A stretch of DNA of 64,000 nucleotides from assembly GCF_002865645.1 (NCBI RefSeq), contig NW_020194620.1:1557353-1621352 (forward strand). Direction: 5' to 3'. Position 1 is the first letter of the stretch. Each line of letters starts with the position of its first letter. Below are positions 22,348 through 32,826 of this stretch, in pieces. The notes under the pieces are model-generated. The model had not been told where the DNA came from. It did no database searches and saw nothing but the letters and a program-made list of their open reading frames with translations. A program made the position numbers and the translations under genes. This DNA is from Hyaloscypha bicolor E (lineage: Eukaryota; Ascomycota; Leotiomycetes; Helotiales; Hyaloscyphaceae).

Positions 22348-23925
22348 ATGTCGACTTCGGCTTCTCCCTCAACAAAGCGTACCCGCCCCATCACTGATGT
22401 CGGCAACCACCCCATCAAACACAGAAGAGTATCGTCGGCTCCTGGTACCACCTCCCTCTTCCACTCTAAATGGAAACTTTGTACTGACCTGTTGCTCTTA
22501 GTAATCGGCTCTTTTATTCGTGAGCGTCCCGCCAGATGTTCCTCTGAACCGCGTATGGCCCTTGTTCTCCCATTCTGAATTGAGACACCGTACTGACTTG
22601 TCGTTCGGCAGCGACTGGTCTTGAAGGCTGTGGCATCCTCGAAGATGTTTCTTCGAAGTGTAACCCCACACCAATTACCAAGGCCGACAAGGATCATTAC
22701 CTTCGTCGAGCCAAGAACTTCTCTCACAACTGGACCAACCGACGCAAACGGCATTTGGTAAGCTGAGGATCTATTCCTGACCAGAACATTCATTTGTTAA
22801 TGGACTCAGGCCAAGAAAGTACGATCAGACTGGAGCGGTATGCCCAGTTCTGCCCAGCAAGGAATGAAAAACTTGACTGGAGTTCTCTGTTATCGCCACA
22901 GCCTCTTCCAAGCAATTCTCCATTGCCCCCAAGTCGCACATTGGTTGCGCACGTACCATTCCGAGGAGTCTTGTAAGTTAATACCTGACCTGGAATTTCT
23001 TGGTACAATGTCTGACATTATCAAGGTATTGTAGACAAGCAAGCCAGCTGTGCTGCCTGCCAGTTGCGTACTGTCATCCAAACCTACTGGTCTGGAAAGT
23101 CTGCCGAGCTGACCAAGGCCCTCGAGAACGTCAACAAGGTCTTTAAGACCAGTAAGAGTCCATCTTCTGGTTTATTGAGATTTTCCTGACAAAACCCAGA
23201 TGGTTGGAGCCAAAGCGGCCAAGCCGATCCAGATGAGCAACTCACTTGGCTGATCGGACAGATGCGCGAGCAGTTACCTCAACAGTAAGATGCTCCTCTG
23301 CTGCAATGACCGAATACCCACAAGCTAATCTAGAACAATCAGGATATATGCCTATCTTGACGCCTTCATCAACTTCAGCCTCGATTCGTCGACTAGCTGT
23401 ACCAAGTGCGGCCACGTCTGCACTAACTTTGGTGAGACGGAAGGTGTTCTCTCAGTCGAGCTTCTGCCGAGAATCAACGGCGATCTCTCAAAGTACTTGA
23501 ACAAGTACTTTTCGTACTCAGTCGAAGGGTATAAATGCGACGAATGCAAGGAGACGTCCGACAACCGGCGTTCTCGTCTGATCTCGCACTCCCCCGACGT
23601 CGTCATCCTTCAGATGATGAGATTCGACCCCATGGGGCGAAAAGACAAGCACCCAGTCCCGTTCTCGTCCACCCTCGATCTGAACGCATATCGGACGAGT
23701 ACAAACAAGACCAACTCGACATACAGCCTCGCGGCTGTCGTCCAGCACTCGGGAGGAACGGGTGGCGGCCACTACCGCTGTGTTGCGAGAGGAAAGGACC
23801 AAAACTGGAACATCTTTGATGACGCGAGAGTCATCAGAGGAAAGGAAAGCGTGGCACTCGACCCAGGAAGTAAGGGAAAGAGCTGGACCCCGTACCTTCT
23901 GTTCTTCCAGCGAGAGAGGAAGTGA
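22348..23925 (+). CDS. Diverged ubiquitin-specific protease (USP/UCH family)
   Basis: Putative deubiquitinase. Exons 22348-22444, 22612-22757, 22810-22972, 23026-23151, 23200-23284 and 23343-23925 give 399 aa with consistent phases. The Cys box is MKNLTGVLCYRHSLFQAILHCP: the cysteine and following aromatic and Leu/Gln positions fit, but the usual GNTC is replaced by GVLC. The middle has CxxC pairs (SCAACQ, CTKCGH, YKCDECK) typical of the USP fingers. The QMMRFDP strand and the His box GGGHYRC with NWNIFDDARV follow, so a Cys/His/Asp triad is present. The N-terminal 40 residues are disordered. An in-frame 18-bp micro-exon at 22502-22519 and an alternative acceptor at 23034 are possible. I cannot assign an orthologue in yeast. 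Confidence 0.82.
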
Positions 23926-24671
23926 GGAGGTCATACCTCACTTCCTCTCGAGCTTGATCCATGATTTACTCTAGGTCGGAACGAATGTGGCTTGTTACTG
24001 TAAAATAGATAGATTGTGGTACAATGAAAAATGGCCTCGTAGTGTATTATGGTGGCTTTGTGGCATTGCAGTTCGGCGGCTGTTTTTACTGTTTTTCGGT
24101 AGCGCTGGCATTAGTGGAGTTTGGGAAGATACTATGTGGAAAGGCGATACAGCACATGAGTGAATTGATTGCTCCTGCCCGCTGTGGCCTCAAAAGCTTC
24201 ATCTTCGATAGAGTGACTTGTGTCTGAGCGTCCTATGAAGTCTGAATTTATGTGTTGTCTAACAAATGGCCAGACGTGATATGGCTAATGTTCTACCCGA
24301 TCTTGAACATTCTCATAGATCACACTTCCATTGTTCTAGGAGCTTTTGGGACATCGACTGACGGGCGTGGTAACATTTGACTTGAACATTATTCTTAAAA
24401 TGTATCAACTTTCCAGAAACATTATGTCATCTTTCATTTCCCCAATATTCTGGTTTCCAAGGAACACTAAGCATTTACTTCCTTCCAAAAGTTCTGCAGT
24501 TCCAGGACACATTGGCATCTTCATAGCCTCAGTGTCCTATCTTTCATGGAGCATCTGGAGACTTACATCACCTCGAATGTATTGGGATTTCCTGTGACCT
24601 CTACACTTTCAATGTCATAGTTCATAAAGTACATTGAACAACCACGTCTTGAAACCTTTCGGTTTCTATTC
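23926..24671. other. Intergenic between convergent genes
   Basis: Shared AT-rich 3' flanks; no coding or RNA gene seen. Confidence 0.5.
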
Positions 24672-25917
24672 CTACTGCCCCCCGTTTAGAGGACTATTTT
24701 CATCATACACAGCAGTCTCGATGAGCTCAGGATAAACGAGACCACCCTGCTTTCTGACCTCATCCATCGCCTCCATGATCGCAATGCTTTCTTCCCAGTT
24801 TAAAGTATCACTCTCAAGCTTTCCATCCCTCAAGCACCTCGCCGCCTCATCTGCCTCCCAGAACATGCCATGTCCCACACCCTCATCCCCCTTTCCCTTC
24901 CTCTCCTTATCTTTAGGAATCGGACAATGAACGTCCTCAACATCACCCCTCTTCCCACCAACTTTGATGACCCGATACAGTTGTGGTCTAAAAATCGGCC
25001 CAAAAACTTGAATCTCGCCCTTCGTCCCCTGGATCCTAGCCGCTGGTCCTGCAGCAGGTGAGCCCTCTCCATCAGGCTGAGTCGCCACCCTCAAACTCGT
25101 GCTCGCGAAGCCCTGAGTGTTCTGCCCCGGCCAATTCAGCAAAACACTCGTCAGCTCATCCGCACCGGTCTTATACTTCTGCACAGCCGCCAGAACCGTC
25201 GGCCGCTCCCTCTTCCCCTCCTGACAATGATATAAAATCTGATACACCCACGTCAAAGAGTAAATCCCCAAGTCCAACAGTGCACCTCCAGCAAGGTCCA
25301 TATTAACCATCCTGCTGCTATCAGGGAAATTCAACCCTCCATCCTCATTGGCGGTGGCTATCGAAAGGTCTGCTGTGACCCTATGAACTTTCCCAATCGC
25401 GCCCGACTTCACCAGCTCCCGGATCTTGATACTGAGAGGGAAGTATCTCGTCCACACCGCCTCCATCAAAAATAACTTTTTCTCCCTCGCCGTCTCAACA
25501 AGTTTCTTCGCTTGCTCCGCGTTGACCGTGAATGCCTTCTCACAGAGAACATGCTTTCCATGCTCCAAAGCCAACATTGTGTTCTGGAAATGGTGGGAAT
25601 GGGGCGTGGCGACGTAGATGATGTCGACGTCGGGGTCTTTAACGAGCTCGTGGTAGGAGCCGTAGGCTTTAGCTGTGCTGGGACCGTCGACATCTTTGAT
25701 GAAGGCTTCAGCCCGTGACTTGGAGGAGGAGGATGCGGCGGCTGCGAGGACGTGGTGGACATCGTGCACGTCACGAGTTGCAGGATTGGTCAGCATGTCT
25801 TTTGTGAAAGCTGGGAGGAGTTAGGAGAGCTGTTCAAATGTTGAGAAGAGTGGGGTTACTGGTTGCGATTCCTCCTGTTGCGAGGATACCCCACCTGCAA
25901 GTGTATTTCGAGGCCAT
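24672..25917 (-). CDS. Gfo/Idh/MocA family NAD(P)-dependent dehydrogenase
   Basis: Cytosolic oxidoreductase closest in pattern to D-xylose 1-dehydrogenase (NADP+) / dimeric dihydrodiol dehydrogenases. Exons are complement(24672-25810, 25860-25917), 398 aa. The Rossmann start WGILATGGIATTFTKDML is formed across the 49-bp intron. Then come the VATPHSHHF segment, the HGKHVLCEKAFT motif with the active-site lysine, the LFLMEAVWTRYFP motif diagnostic of this subgroup, and GGALLDLGIYSL. The substrate is inferred only from subgroup. It is divergently transcribed from an aldo/keto reductase with 327 bp between starts, so coordinated expression in sugar or carbonyl metabolism is possible. Confidence 0.9.
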
Positions 25918-26244
25918 TGTGATGTCGAATTTGGGAATTGGTGAAGTTAGAATGGTTTCAGTTTGGAGGAGCGTCTTGATAACTTCTTTAGACAGATCAA
26001 CAAATAAATAGAGAAGATTGAGGATCCCAACCAAAATTATACGTTCCAGAAAGGCGGGCATGGTGGGGTATTTGACCCCTCGTTTAGCCTCTCGGGCCTG
26101 TCAATGTGACGTTGACTTCGGAACGTCGCCGATCACGACCCGCCAAACCAGGCCATCACTTGCAAACATTGGTGCGCATCACCAAGTGACATGCCAGATT
26201 AACAATCAACACTTGACTCATTCGGCATCTAACTGCCTCAATTG
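25918..26244. promoter_or_regulatory. Shared divergent promoter of two oxidoreductase genes
   Basis: The 327-bp region separates the start codons of the Gfo/Idh/MocA dehydrogenase (minus) and the aldo/keto reductase (plus). No specific binding site is claimed. Confidence 0.55.
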
Positions 26245-27367
26245 ATGCTGTCACGCCTATCACGAACCTCTCTCGCCCCTCGAGGTCATTCAATCAGACA
26301 AGCCGGACCGACGACCCGGGAGATGGCGACTAGCTCTGGTCCCCTGCCCGCCTTACTGACACCCCTGGTCTCGAAGACCAGCCCAGACGTCAAGATCCCA
26401 AGAATCATTTATGGTACGGCATGGAAGAAGGACCAAAGCTCCGCGCTTGTTCACAAGGTACGGATATTCCACGATCAACATGTCTCAAGCTAATTCTCTA
26501 CCAGGCTCTGAAAGCCGGATTCCGAGGGGTTGATACCGCGGCTCAGCCTCGCCACTACAATGAAGCTCTCGTCGGGGATGGGATCAGTAAATCCATATCG
26601 AGCGATGGGATCAGAAGAGAGAACCTCTACGTCAGGGCTATTCTTCTCAAGCTTTCTGAACAATGACTCCTAATATCTTCCAGATCCAAACCAAGTTCAC
26701 ATCCATTTCCGGGCAGGACCCTAAAAACATGCCCTATGATGCATCTCAACCCTTAGAACAACAAATCCACTCATCAATCGCCTCATCACTCAGAAACTTA
26801 ACTTTCCCAGGATCAGGAGAGCCATATATTGACTGTCTAGTTCTTCACTCACCGCTGCAAACAGTAGAAGAAACTCTTCAAGCCTGGAAAGTCTTTGAGT
26901 CTTATGTTCCCTCCAAGATCCGCACCTTAGGAATCTCAAACACCACACTTGATGTTCTGCAAGCCGTGTGCAAAGAAGGGACCATCAAGCCTTCCGCGGT
27001 GCAGAACCGCTTTTATCCTGCTACTCACTGGGATGTCCCGCTTCGGGAATTTTGCAGAGAGGAAGGGATTGTGTTTCAAAGCTTTTGGACATTGACTGGA
27101 AATCCGGGGTTGATGAAGAGTAAGGTTGTGAAGGATATGGGGGAGACGTTGAAAGAGGCAGGAATAGGTGATGAGAAACCTGTGGCGTTATATTCTTTGG
27201 TTTTGGGATTGCAGGGGACGAGCGTGCTGAATGGGACTACGAATGAGGAGAGGATGGCGAGTGATTTGGCAGGGCTGCGAACTGTAGGGACAATGATTGA
27301 GGGTGTTTGGAAGGAGAAATGGGAAGAGTGGTTAGAGGAGTTCAAGGATTTGATTGGAGAGCCTTGA
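26245..27367 (+). CDS. Aldo/keto reductase
   Basis: NAD(P)H-dependent reductase with a TIM-barrel fold. Exons 26245-26457, 26505-26630 and 26684-27367 give 340 aa. The catalytic tetrad is visible: Asp in FRGVDTAAQ, Tyr in RHYNEALVG, Lys in IQTKFTS (formed across intron 2) and His in CLVLHSPL. The barrel strand and cofactor region RTLGISNTT, PSAVQNRFYP and FQSFWTLTGNP also fit. The first 27 residues are basic and Ser/Arg-rich before a second Met (REMATSS), so a mitochondrial presequence or a later start is possible. Intron 2 uses the less common donor GTCAGG. It belongs to the fungal branch with RHYNE rather than the classical YGNE motif. The substrate is unknown. Confidence 0.9.
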
Positions 27368-28639
27368 AGCTGTTTGCGGGTGGAGTTTTCGGATGTGGAG
27401 TTGCGGTTGGACTTGAGGGAAAGCTGCCTGCTGCGCAAGGAATTCGAATCTACGGCATCGAGGGATTGGAAAGACACGGTCTGAAAATCAATCAAAAGAA
27501 AAAGTTCCATGCATCTAGGATTCAATTGCCATCTTCAACATGGTTCCCTTGAAAGTTTGCATGACAGAACAATAAAAGCCAGGAAATTCAGCTTACGGCA
27601 ACTCGCATCTCCTAATATCAAACTATGCACTTTCTGTCCCGTCGCTTACCAGATTACCGCATAAGCGAAAGACGTTGAAGCAAAGATGTTCTGGTGAGAC
27701 TTCATGCGAAGTTTACTCCGGTGGGCAAAAGGAGAGGATTCATACCTCACTTGATTGGACCCACTCCTCCCAGAACAACCAAAATGGCTTGCGGGAGGCG
27801 CCACGATCAGCCTTGCCGTCTGTCCCCCAGGCTTGCCAAATCAGAGTCTAGAGCTGGAGAATAGAGTTCGCGCGGAAACGGCTCGGCTCCTTCAGCGAAG
27901 GCTATTTTTACCTACTCTTTGGTCTCCAATTTCAAGCCCAGACTTTCTTCTTCACTTTCATTGAACATGTTCTTTGCCCCCTGACAGCGTCAGCGTCATC
28001 CGGGCAAGCCACTGAGCTTAAATTGTGTGGCTGAAACAACCATCAATGCGCATTTTCGGCGTTTACGCTGTGTAAGGGCACAGCCGCACAGAAAAATCCC
28101 CTGTGCAATCTTATTGGCCAGCTCGGCCGTTTTCTGTGGAAATGGCATAACTCCTGAAGCGCCTTCTCGACGTCAGCCTTGAGATGTTCTGCTTTTCGGC
28201 CAACGAACTGCCCTGTGTTTGTTCTATCGATCCTTTCATCTCTTCTGCCGATCAAGGGCTTCCCCGGATTGGCAGAGGAAGTGCTTCCCCTTGCCGTTCG
28301 TCAAGGTCAAGCCTTACACTCAGGAGGATCATCGGCCATATCACCCATTTTTCAGGGTTTGCCAGCGCAAAAACATCAGGTGCATCGCCACCACGAGAAG
28401 AGCACTGGAGTTTCCGGGGTCATCGCCAGGACCAGTCGTCCTGGTGAGCAGATAGGCAGCCGCCTGGGGTCATGACCCCTCCTCGAAATAAGTGCATCGT
28501 GAGTTCCATTATAAGAGTATGGACCTTGCCCACCCCTATAAGCTTCTGCACCTCCAACTCCTCTCGATCAATCCCACACTCTCGTTAAGTTACGCTTACA
28601 CACTCGTTTGTTCTACAAAATATACCCGGTGTAATCAAG
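27368..28639. other. Intergenic, promoter of the GPI protein gene
   Basis: About 1.3 kb with no convincing frame. Overlapping plus frames at 28179-28475 are chance. The last 150 bp before the ATG at 28640 are CT-rich, as in highly expressed fungal wall-protein genes. Confidence 0.5.
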
Positions 28640-29382
28640 ATGCTCTTCAGCACATTCGCTATCTCGTCGGTGTTCGTTGCCTCTGCTGTCGCAGCAGCAG
28701 AGCCGGCACCATACAAGCTTGGAAAGATGAGCATGAACCAGGCCTTCGGGCTCATGAGACGACAAGCAGGATACCAACCAGGACAAACAATCTGCGGTCC
28801 AGGAGCAGACTGTGCTTCATCCTGCGGAGCAGGCTATTCCGAATGCGCTAGCTCCGATGGAGACCTCCACTGCTACAACCCGACCGTCCAGCAGACTTGC
28901 TGTCCTGACGGTACTGGAAACAGTTGCGATGTTGGATTCTTCTGTACTTCGGATGCTGAAGGAGGAACTTGGTGCTGTCCTGATGTACGTATCTCCTCAG
29001 TCTACACGGTCGCATCGTCCGAAGCTAACAACACCAGGGAATGTCCCTCGCTGCCTGCGCTGCCGCATACAGTTTGACGGGAACTCTTGTCTCCGAGACT
29101 GCATCAAACCCAGCATCCACTCCATCAAGCTATCCAGCATCGGTGACAGCTTCTGTAAGCGGATACCCAACAACCACAACGGCAGAGGAGACCTACATGA
29201 CCACCACGACATCGTGCTCTTCAAGCAGCAGCAAAGCCCTCTACACGACATCATACTCATACTCGAACATCACGGTCTCGACGACGACTTCTGCTCTTCC
29301 TACTCAATTCACGGGTGGTGCTGCTCACCTTGGATTCCCAGCGTTAGCACTTGCTGCTGCTGGTGCTGTTTTGGCTCTGTAA
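28640..29382 (+). CDS. Secreted Cys-rich, Ser/Thr-rich GPI-anchored protein
   Basis: Cell-wall or plasma-membrane surface protein. Exons 28640-28984 and 29038-29382 give 229 aa. A signal peptide (about 1-19, ending AVAAAEP) is followed by MRRQ, a possible Kex2 site. A compact domain with 12 cysteines (from ICGPGADC to GMSLAAC, about residues 53-122) includes two CC pairs (TCCPDG, WCCPDG). After it comes a 90-residue Ser/Thr/Tyr-rich stalk and a C-terminal GPI signal (FTGGAAHLGFPALALAAAG). It matches the loosely named fungal family of GPI-anchored serine-threonine-rich proteins; no biochemical role is known to me. The single intron splits the cysteine domain just after CCPD. Confidence 0.85.
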
Positions 29383-30964
29383 GGGAGCATTGCGTAGGGA
29401 TGAGGAATCTTGGGCGTTGGGGCAATTATGACGAGTGATATTGAAAGCGAAATCACGCTTCTTGTACACTGTAATTTTTCAATGAAAGAATGGAACCACG
29501 GGATTAACCCATTCACGTGACCAGACCTAGGAGCCCATTTTAGCGTGACAAAGAACATTTCCCCTAATCAGCATCAGCACATTCTCTATGCGCTATATAC
29601 AAAGTGCTAATATTGAATGCAATTAAAAATCGGGGTTTTGGCAATATAGGGGTTAGAGGCCTCGGTACCACTGCCGTTTTATATAATACTGTTTTCGGAT
29701 TTCACTGCAATTTTAGCGCAGACGAAGAGGGTCGGTTTGATAGGTGACCAACCCTCCCTAGAAGGTCCGTGCGTGATGCCTCTTTTACCGGGAGAAGTGT
29801 TGGCGACGCCCCTGAGCGTCAAGTGTCCCCCCCTTCTTCTTCTTTTTGGCTTTACCTTCCAATGTACCAACGTCTGGATCGAGATCAAAATTCTCGGCAA
29901 GACCGTCGAACAACTTCTACTCAGCTGTGACTAGTTCTCGCTACCCATTTCTGGGCACGACCGGCACGTTGTACAAGACCTCCTGGCACTCGCCGAATCC
30001 GTGAAGTTGGATCGCTCCTGATCTAAAAGTGGATGTCGAGAATGGCCGGTCGGGCGTTCCCTCAGCCTTGGAGGTCACTCCGATATTCTGGTGTTCAGCT
30101 TGAAGCCAAGGCGATCAAATCAGACACAGAGGAAGCAAGAAATGACGAAGATCTGTCACACTATCTCTCTTCGCAAGCCGTGTCCCAAGTTATCGGTCGT
30201 ATTAGGAAATATCTTCTCGTGCTCGCTTGTAGCCAAACGTCGATCCATGCCGGAAAGCTGGAGCAAGCTCGGGATGAGTATCTCATATCAAGATGCATGC
30301 CGAACGGTTACCTCATCGCTGCAGAGCTCTGGTTCGGGCACGCGATTCTCTTCTGCGGTCTCGTGGTATGCAGCAAGCCGCGTCGCGTATGATAATTTCT
30401 GTTGGTACTGTAGTCTCCTCGTGAAGAAGCCCATTTCCCCAGAAAATCGGACCGACACGACGGTAGATCTTGAGAAACTTCCGAGATCTCCAACAAGGAT
30501 CTTGTGTTGCGCCGGGCAGATCTGTTCCGCTGGGTTGTAGTCAACCCCTGGCTGTGGCATACACTATCCCTGCTCAGCGTACCATCCTTTCCAAGTTTTT
30601 GTACATCAAATTTGGGGGTTACTGTCTTCGTTAGAAACTCGATGGCAAAACGGCGATCTCGTCGACAAATTTCCCGGAGAGGAGACAGGGTTGGAAATAC
30701 CCCAAGTTCAAAGACTCCTTGTGGTTTGTGGTATTTATATCTTGTCTTGGATAAACATTGCCAAATCATAATCAAGTGATGATGAAATAGTTAACTTGTG
30801 CGAAGGCTTGAGTCCAGATTCTTTCAATGAAGTTCGGGTCGTTTCTCTGGTTGTCCAGTCTCTTACAGAAGCGCTCTTTCTTAATTTGGCTTATAAGGCA
30901 AGCGGCCCGCTCAAGGACACTTTCTTAGTCTAGCTCACAACGGCCTTCATCTCAATCCCCGATC
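29383..30964. other. Gene-free stretch, 1.6 kb
   Basis: Frames up to 155 codons on both strands (30033-30392 plus, 30308-30775 minus) overlap each other and lack ATG context, domains or splice logic. I see no terminal repeats or transposase fragments. AT-rich around 29560-29700. Confidence 0.45.
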
Positions 30965-32826
30965 ATGGCAGCTCTTCTCGGTTTGCTCGGCCTCGGGGAG
31001 CTTTTCTCTACACCTCCACCGCAGCCATCAATGGCGGCCTGCTCAGCGCTCGCGGCAAATTGCCCCAGCTTCACTTTGACATACCCCTCAGGGACAGCCA
31101 ACGCCAATTACCAATATGCAACTAACCATTACTGGTCCAATACCAACATAGACGGAACTCCAGCCTGTGTCGTGTTTCCAACCGGCGCTGAAGATGTGTC
31201 TGAAATCATTCGAATCCTTTTGCATTATCCTAGTGTTCCTTTCGCCGTCAAAAGTGGTGGACACAATGCCAATGCTGGGTTCTCGAGTGTGGATGGAGGC
31301 GTCTTGATCTCATTTCAAAACTCGTATGACACCGTTTTGTCTGCTGATAAGAAGACTGCCGTGGTTGGTCCAGGCGCGCGATGGATGGATACAGTTGGAG
31401 CTTTGGAGCCGTACGGGTTGACTGTTGTTGGAGGACGTCTTGGTATGTTTCAATTCCAATATTGGAAGAAAATCAAATACTGATAATCCCAGGTGATGTT
31501 GGCGTTGGAGGGTTGCTCTTGGGTTGCGGGCTCAGCTTTCTGAGTGCACAATACGGTCTACCATGCGACAACAGTAAGCATTGAGCTACGAGAAACTAGG
31601 AAGATACTGATCAAAGGCGAAGTCGTCAACTACGAAGTTGTACTCTCAGACTCCTCGATCGTCAACGCTAATGCAACAAGCCACACTGATTTGTTCGGGG
31701 CTTTGAAAGGGGGCGGAAACCAATTTGGTGAGACTCATTACTGAAGTATACATTCTTGGCCTAAAGTTTTCAGGTATTGTCACAAAGTACACTCTAAAGA
31801 CTTACCCTATCGGCAAGGTAGTTTATCGGCCCGGTCATCTAAGCTGTGATATTCGCTGACTCTCCCAGGTCTGGGGTGGATATATCACATACCGGACAGA
31901 CTATGCGAGTCAGATATTGAGCGCAACTCAAGACTTCATTGAAAACTGCCAGGATCCTCGCGCAGCCATGTTCACAACTGTATCACTGCTTCTCACGGGT
32001 CTCGATGAGTTTTTTGCCGTATTCCTCTTCTACGATGGGTCGAGCCTGCCAAGGGGGATGTTTGACAAGTTCTTGAATATTCCTCACATACTAAACCAAT
32101 TGAAGATGCAGTCATACACCGCCTTGGTGTGATTCCAATTGTATTTCTTCCTATTAACCCCTGCTGACGAAGACAGCTTACGGCCAATGCAAACTTTGGC
32201 AGTATTTACGGCTACCGATATCTTCTTCGAGTATGGATGCCAACTTGAAAGCCTTCCAGTTCATGCTGACTTCTTAGGGAGCCACGATTCCCAGTCTTGC
32301 CGGTAGCAACGGAACTGATCTGGTTAATGCAAATTTTAACGACTTCTTCAAATACGTCACAACTCGAAAATCCCTCATATCGCTGGTCACACAACTCGAT
32401 TTCGTCTGGACGCTGATCTACCAACCTATGCCAACCATGATCCCAGCCGCCTCGGCAAGAATAAACCCTTCTGGCAACCTCCTCGGTCTCTCACCCAACG
32501 CTGGAGATCATATGTGGATGGCATGTACCGTAGCTTGGAAAACAAGTCTTGGGGACTCTGACGCTCGCAACGATGCTGTCAACATCATGAATCAAATTTC
32601 AACTTATGCTCAGAATGCGTATCCGGATGTTTCAGCATCCAAGTACCAAGCTGGACACTTCGCGCCTGAAGGGTATAATATGATCTTCATGAATGATGCC
32701 ATGGCAGACCAGTCAGTATTGGGAAGTTACGGTGATGCTACATATCAGAGACTGAAGAACATTCAGAGGGCATACGACAGGATGGGAGTGTTTCCTCAAA
32801 GAACTAATGGATTCAAGCTTACTTGA
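30965..32826 (+). CDS. FAD-linked oxidoreductase (BBE/PCMH-type FAD-binding)
   Basis: Flavin oxidase of the berberine-bridge/6-hydroxy-D-nicotine oxidase group. Seven exons (30965-31442, 31493-31573, 31623-31727, 31774-31817, 31869-32126, 32177-32230, 32278-32826) give 522 aa. FAD-binding landmarks are VVFPTGAEDVSEI, PFAVKSGGHNANAGF (His for 8-alpha FAD attachment), GPGARWMDTVGALEPYGLTVVGGR, GVGGLLLGCGLS and NYEVVLSDSSIVNAN, then ALKGGGNQFGIVTKYTLKTYP. The position where bicovalent enzymes carry a Cys before VGVGG is Asp (LGDVGVGG), so single covalent attachment is inferred. The N-terminus is hydrophobic and could be a weak signal peptide. Such enzymes often serve secondary metabolism, but no biosynthetic core gene is near. 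Confidence 0.9.

Noticed and set aside
29383..30964. Suspected transposon remnant in the gap between two genes
   Set aside because: No terminal inverted or direct repeats and no transposase or reverse-transcriptase-like codons were found.
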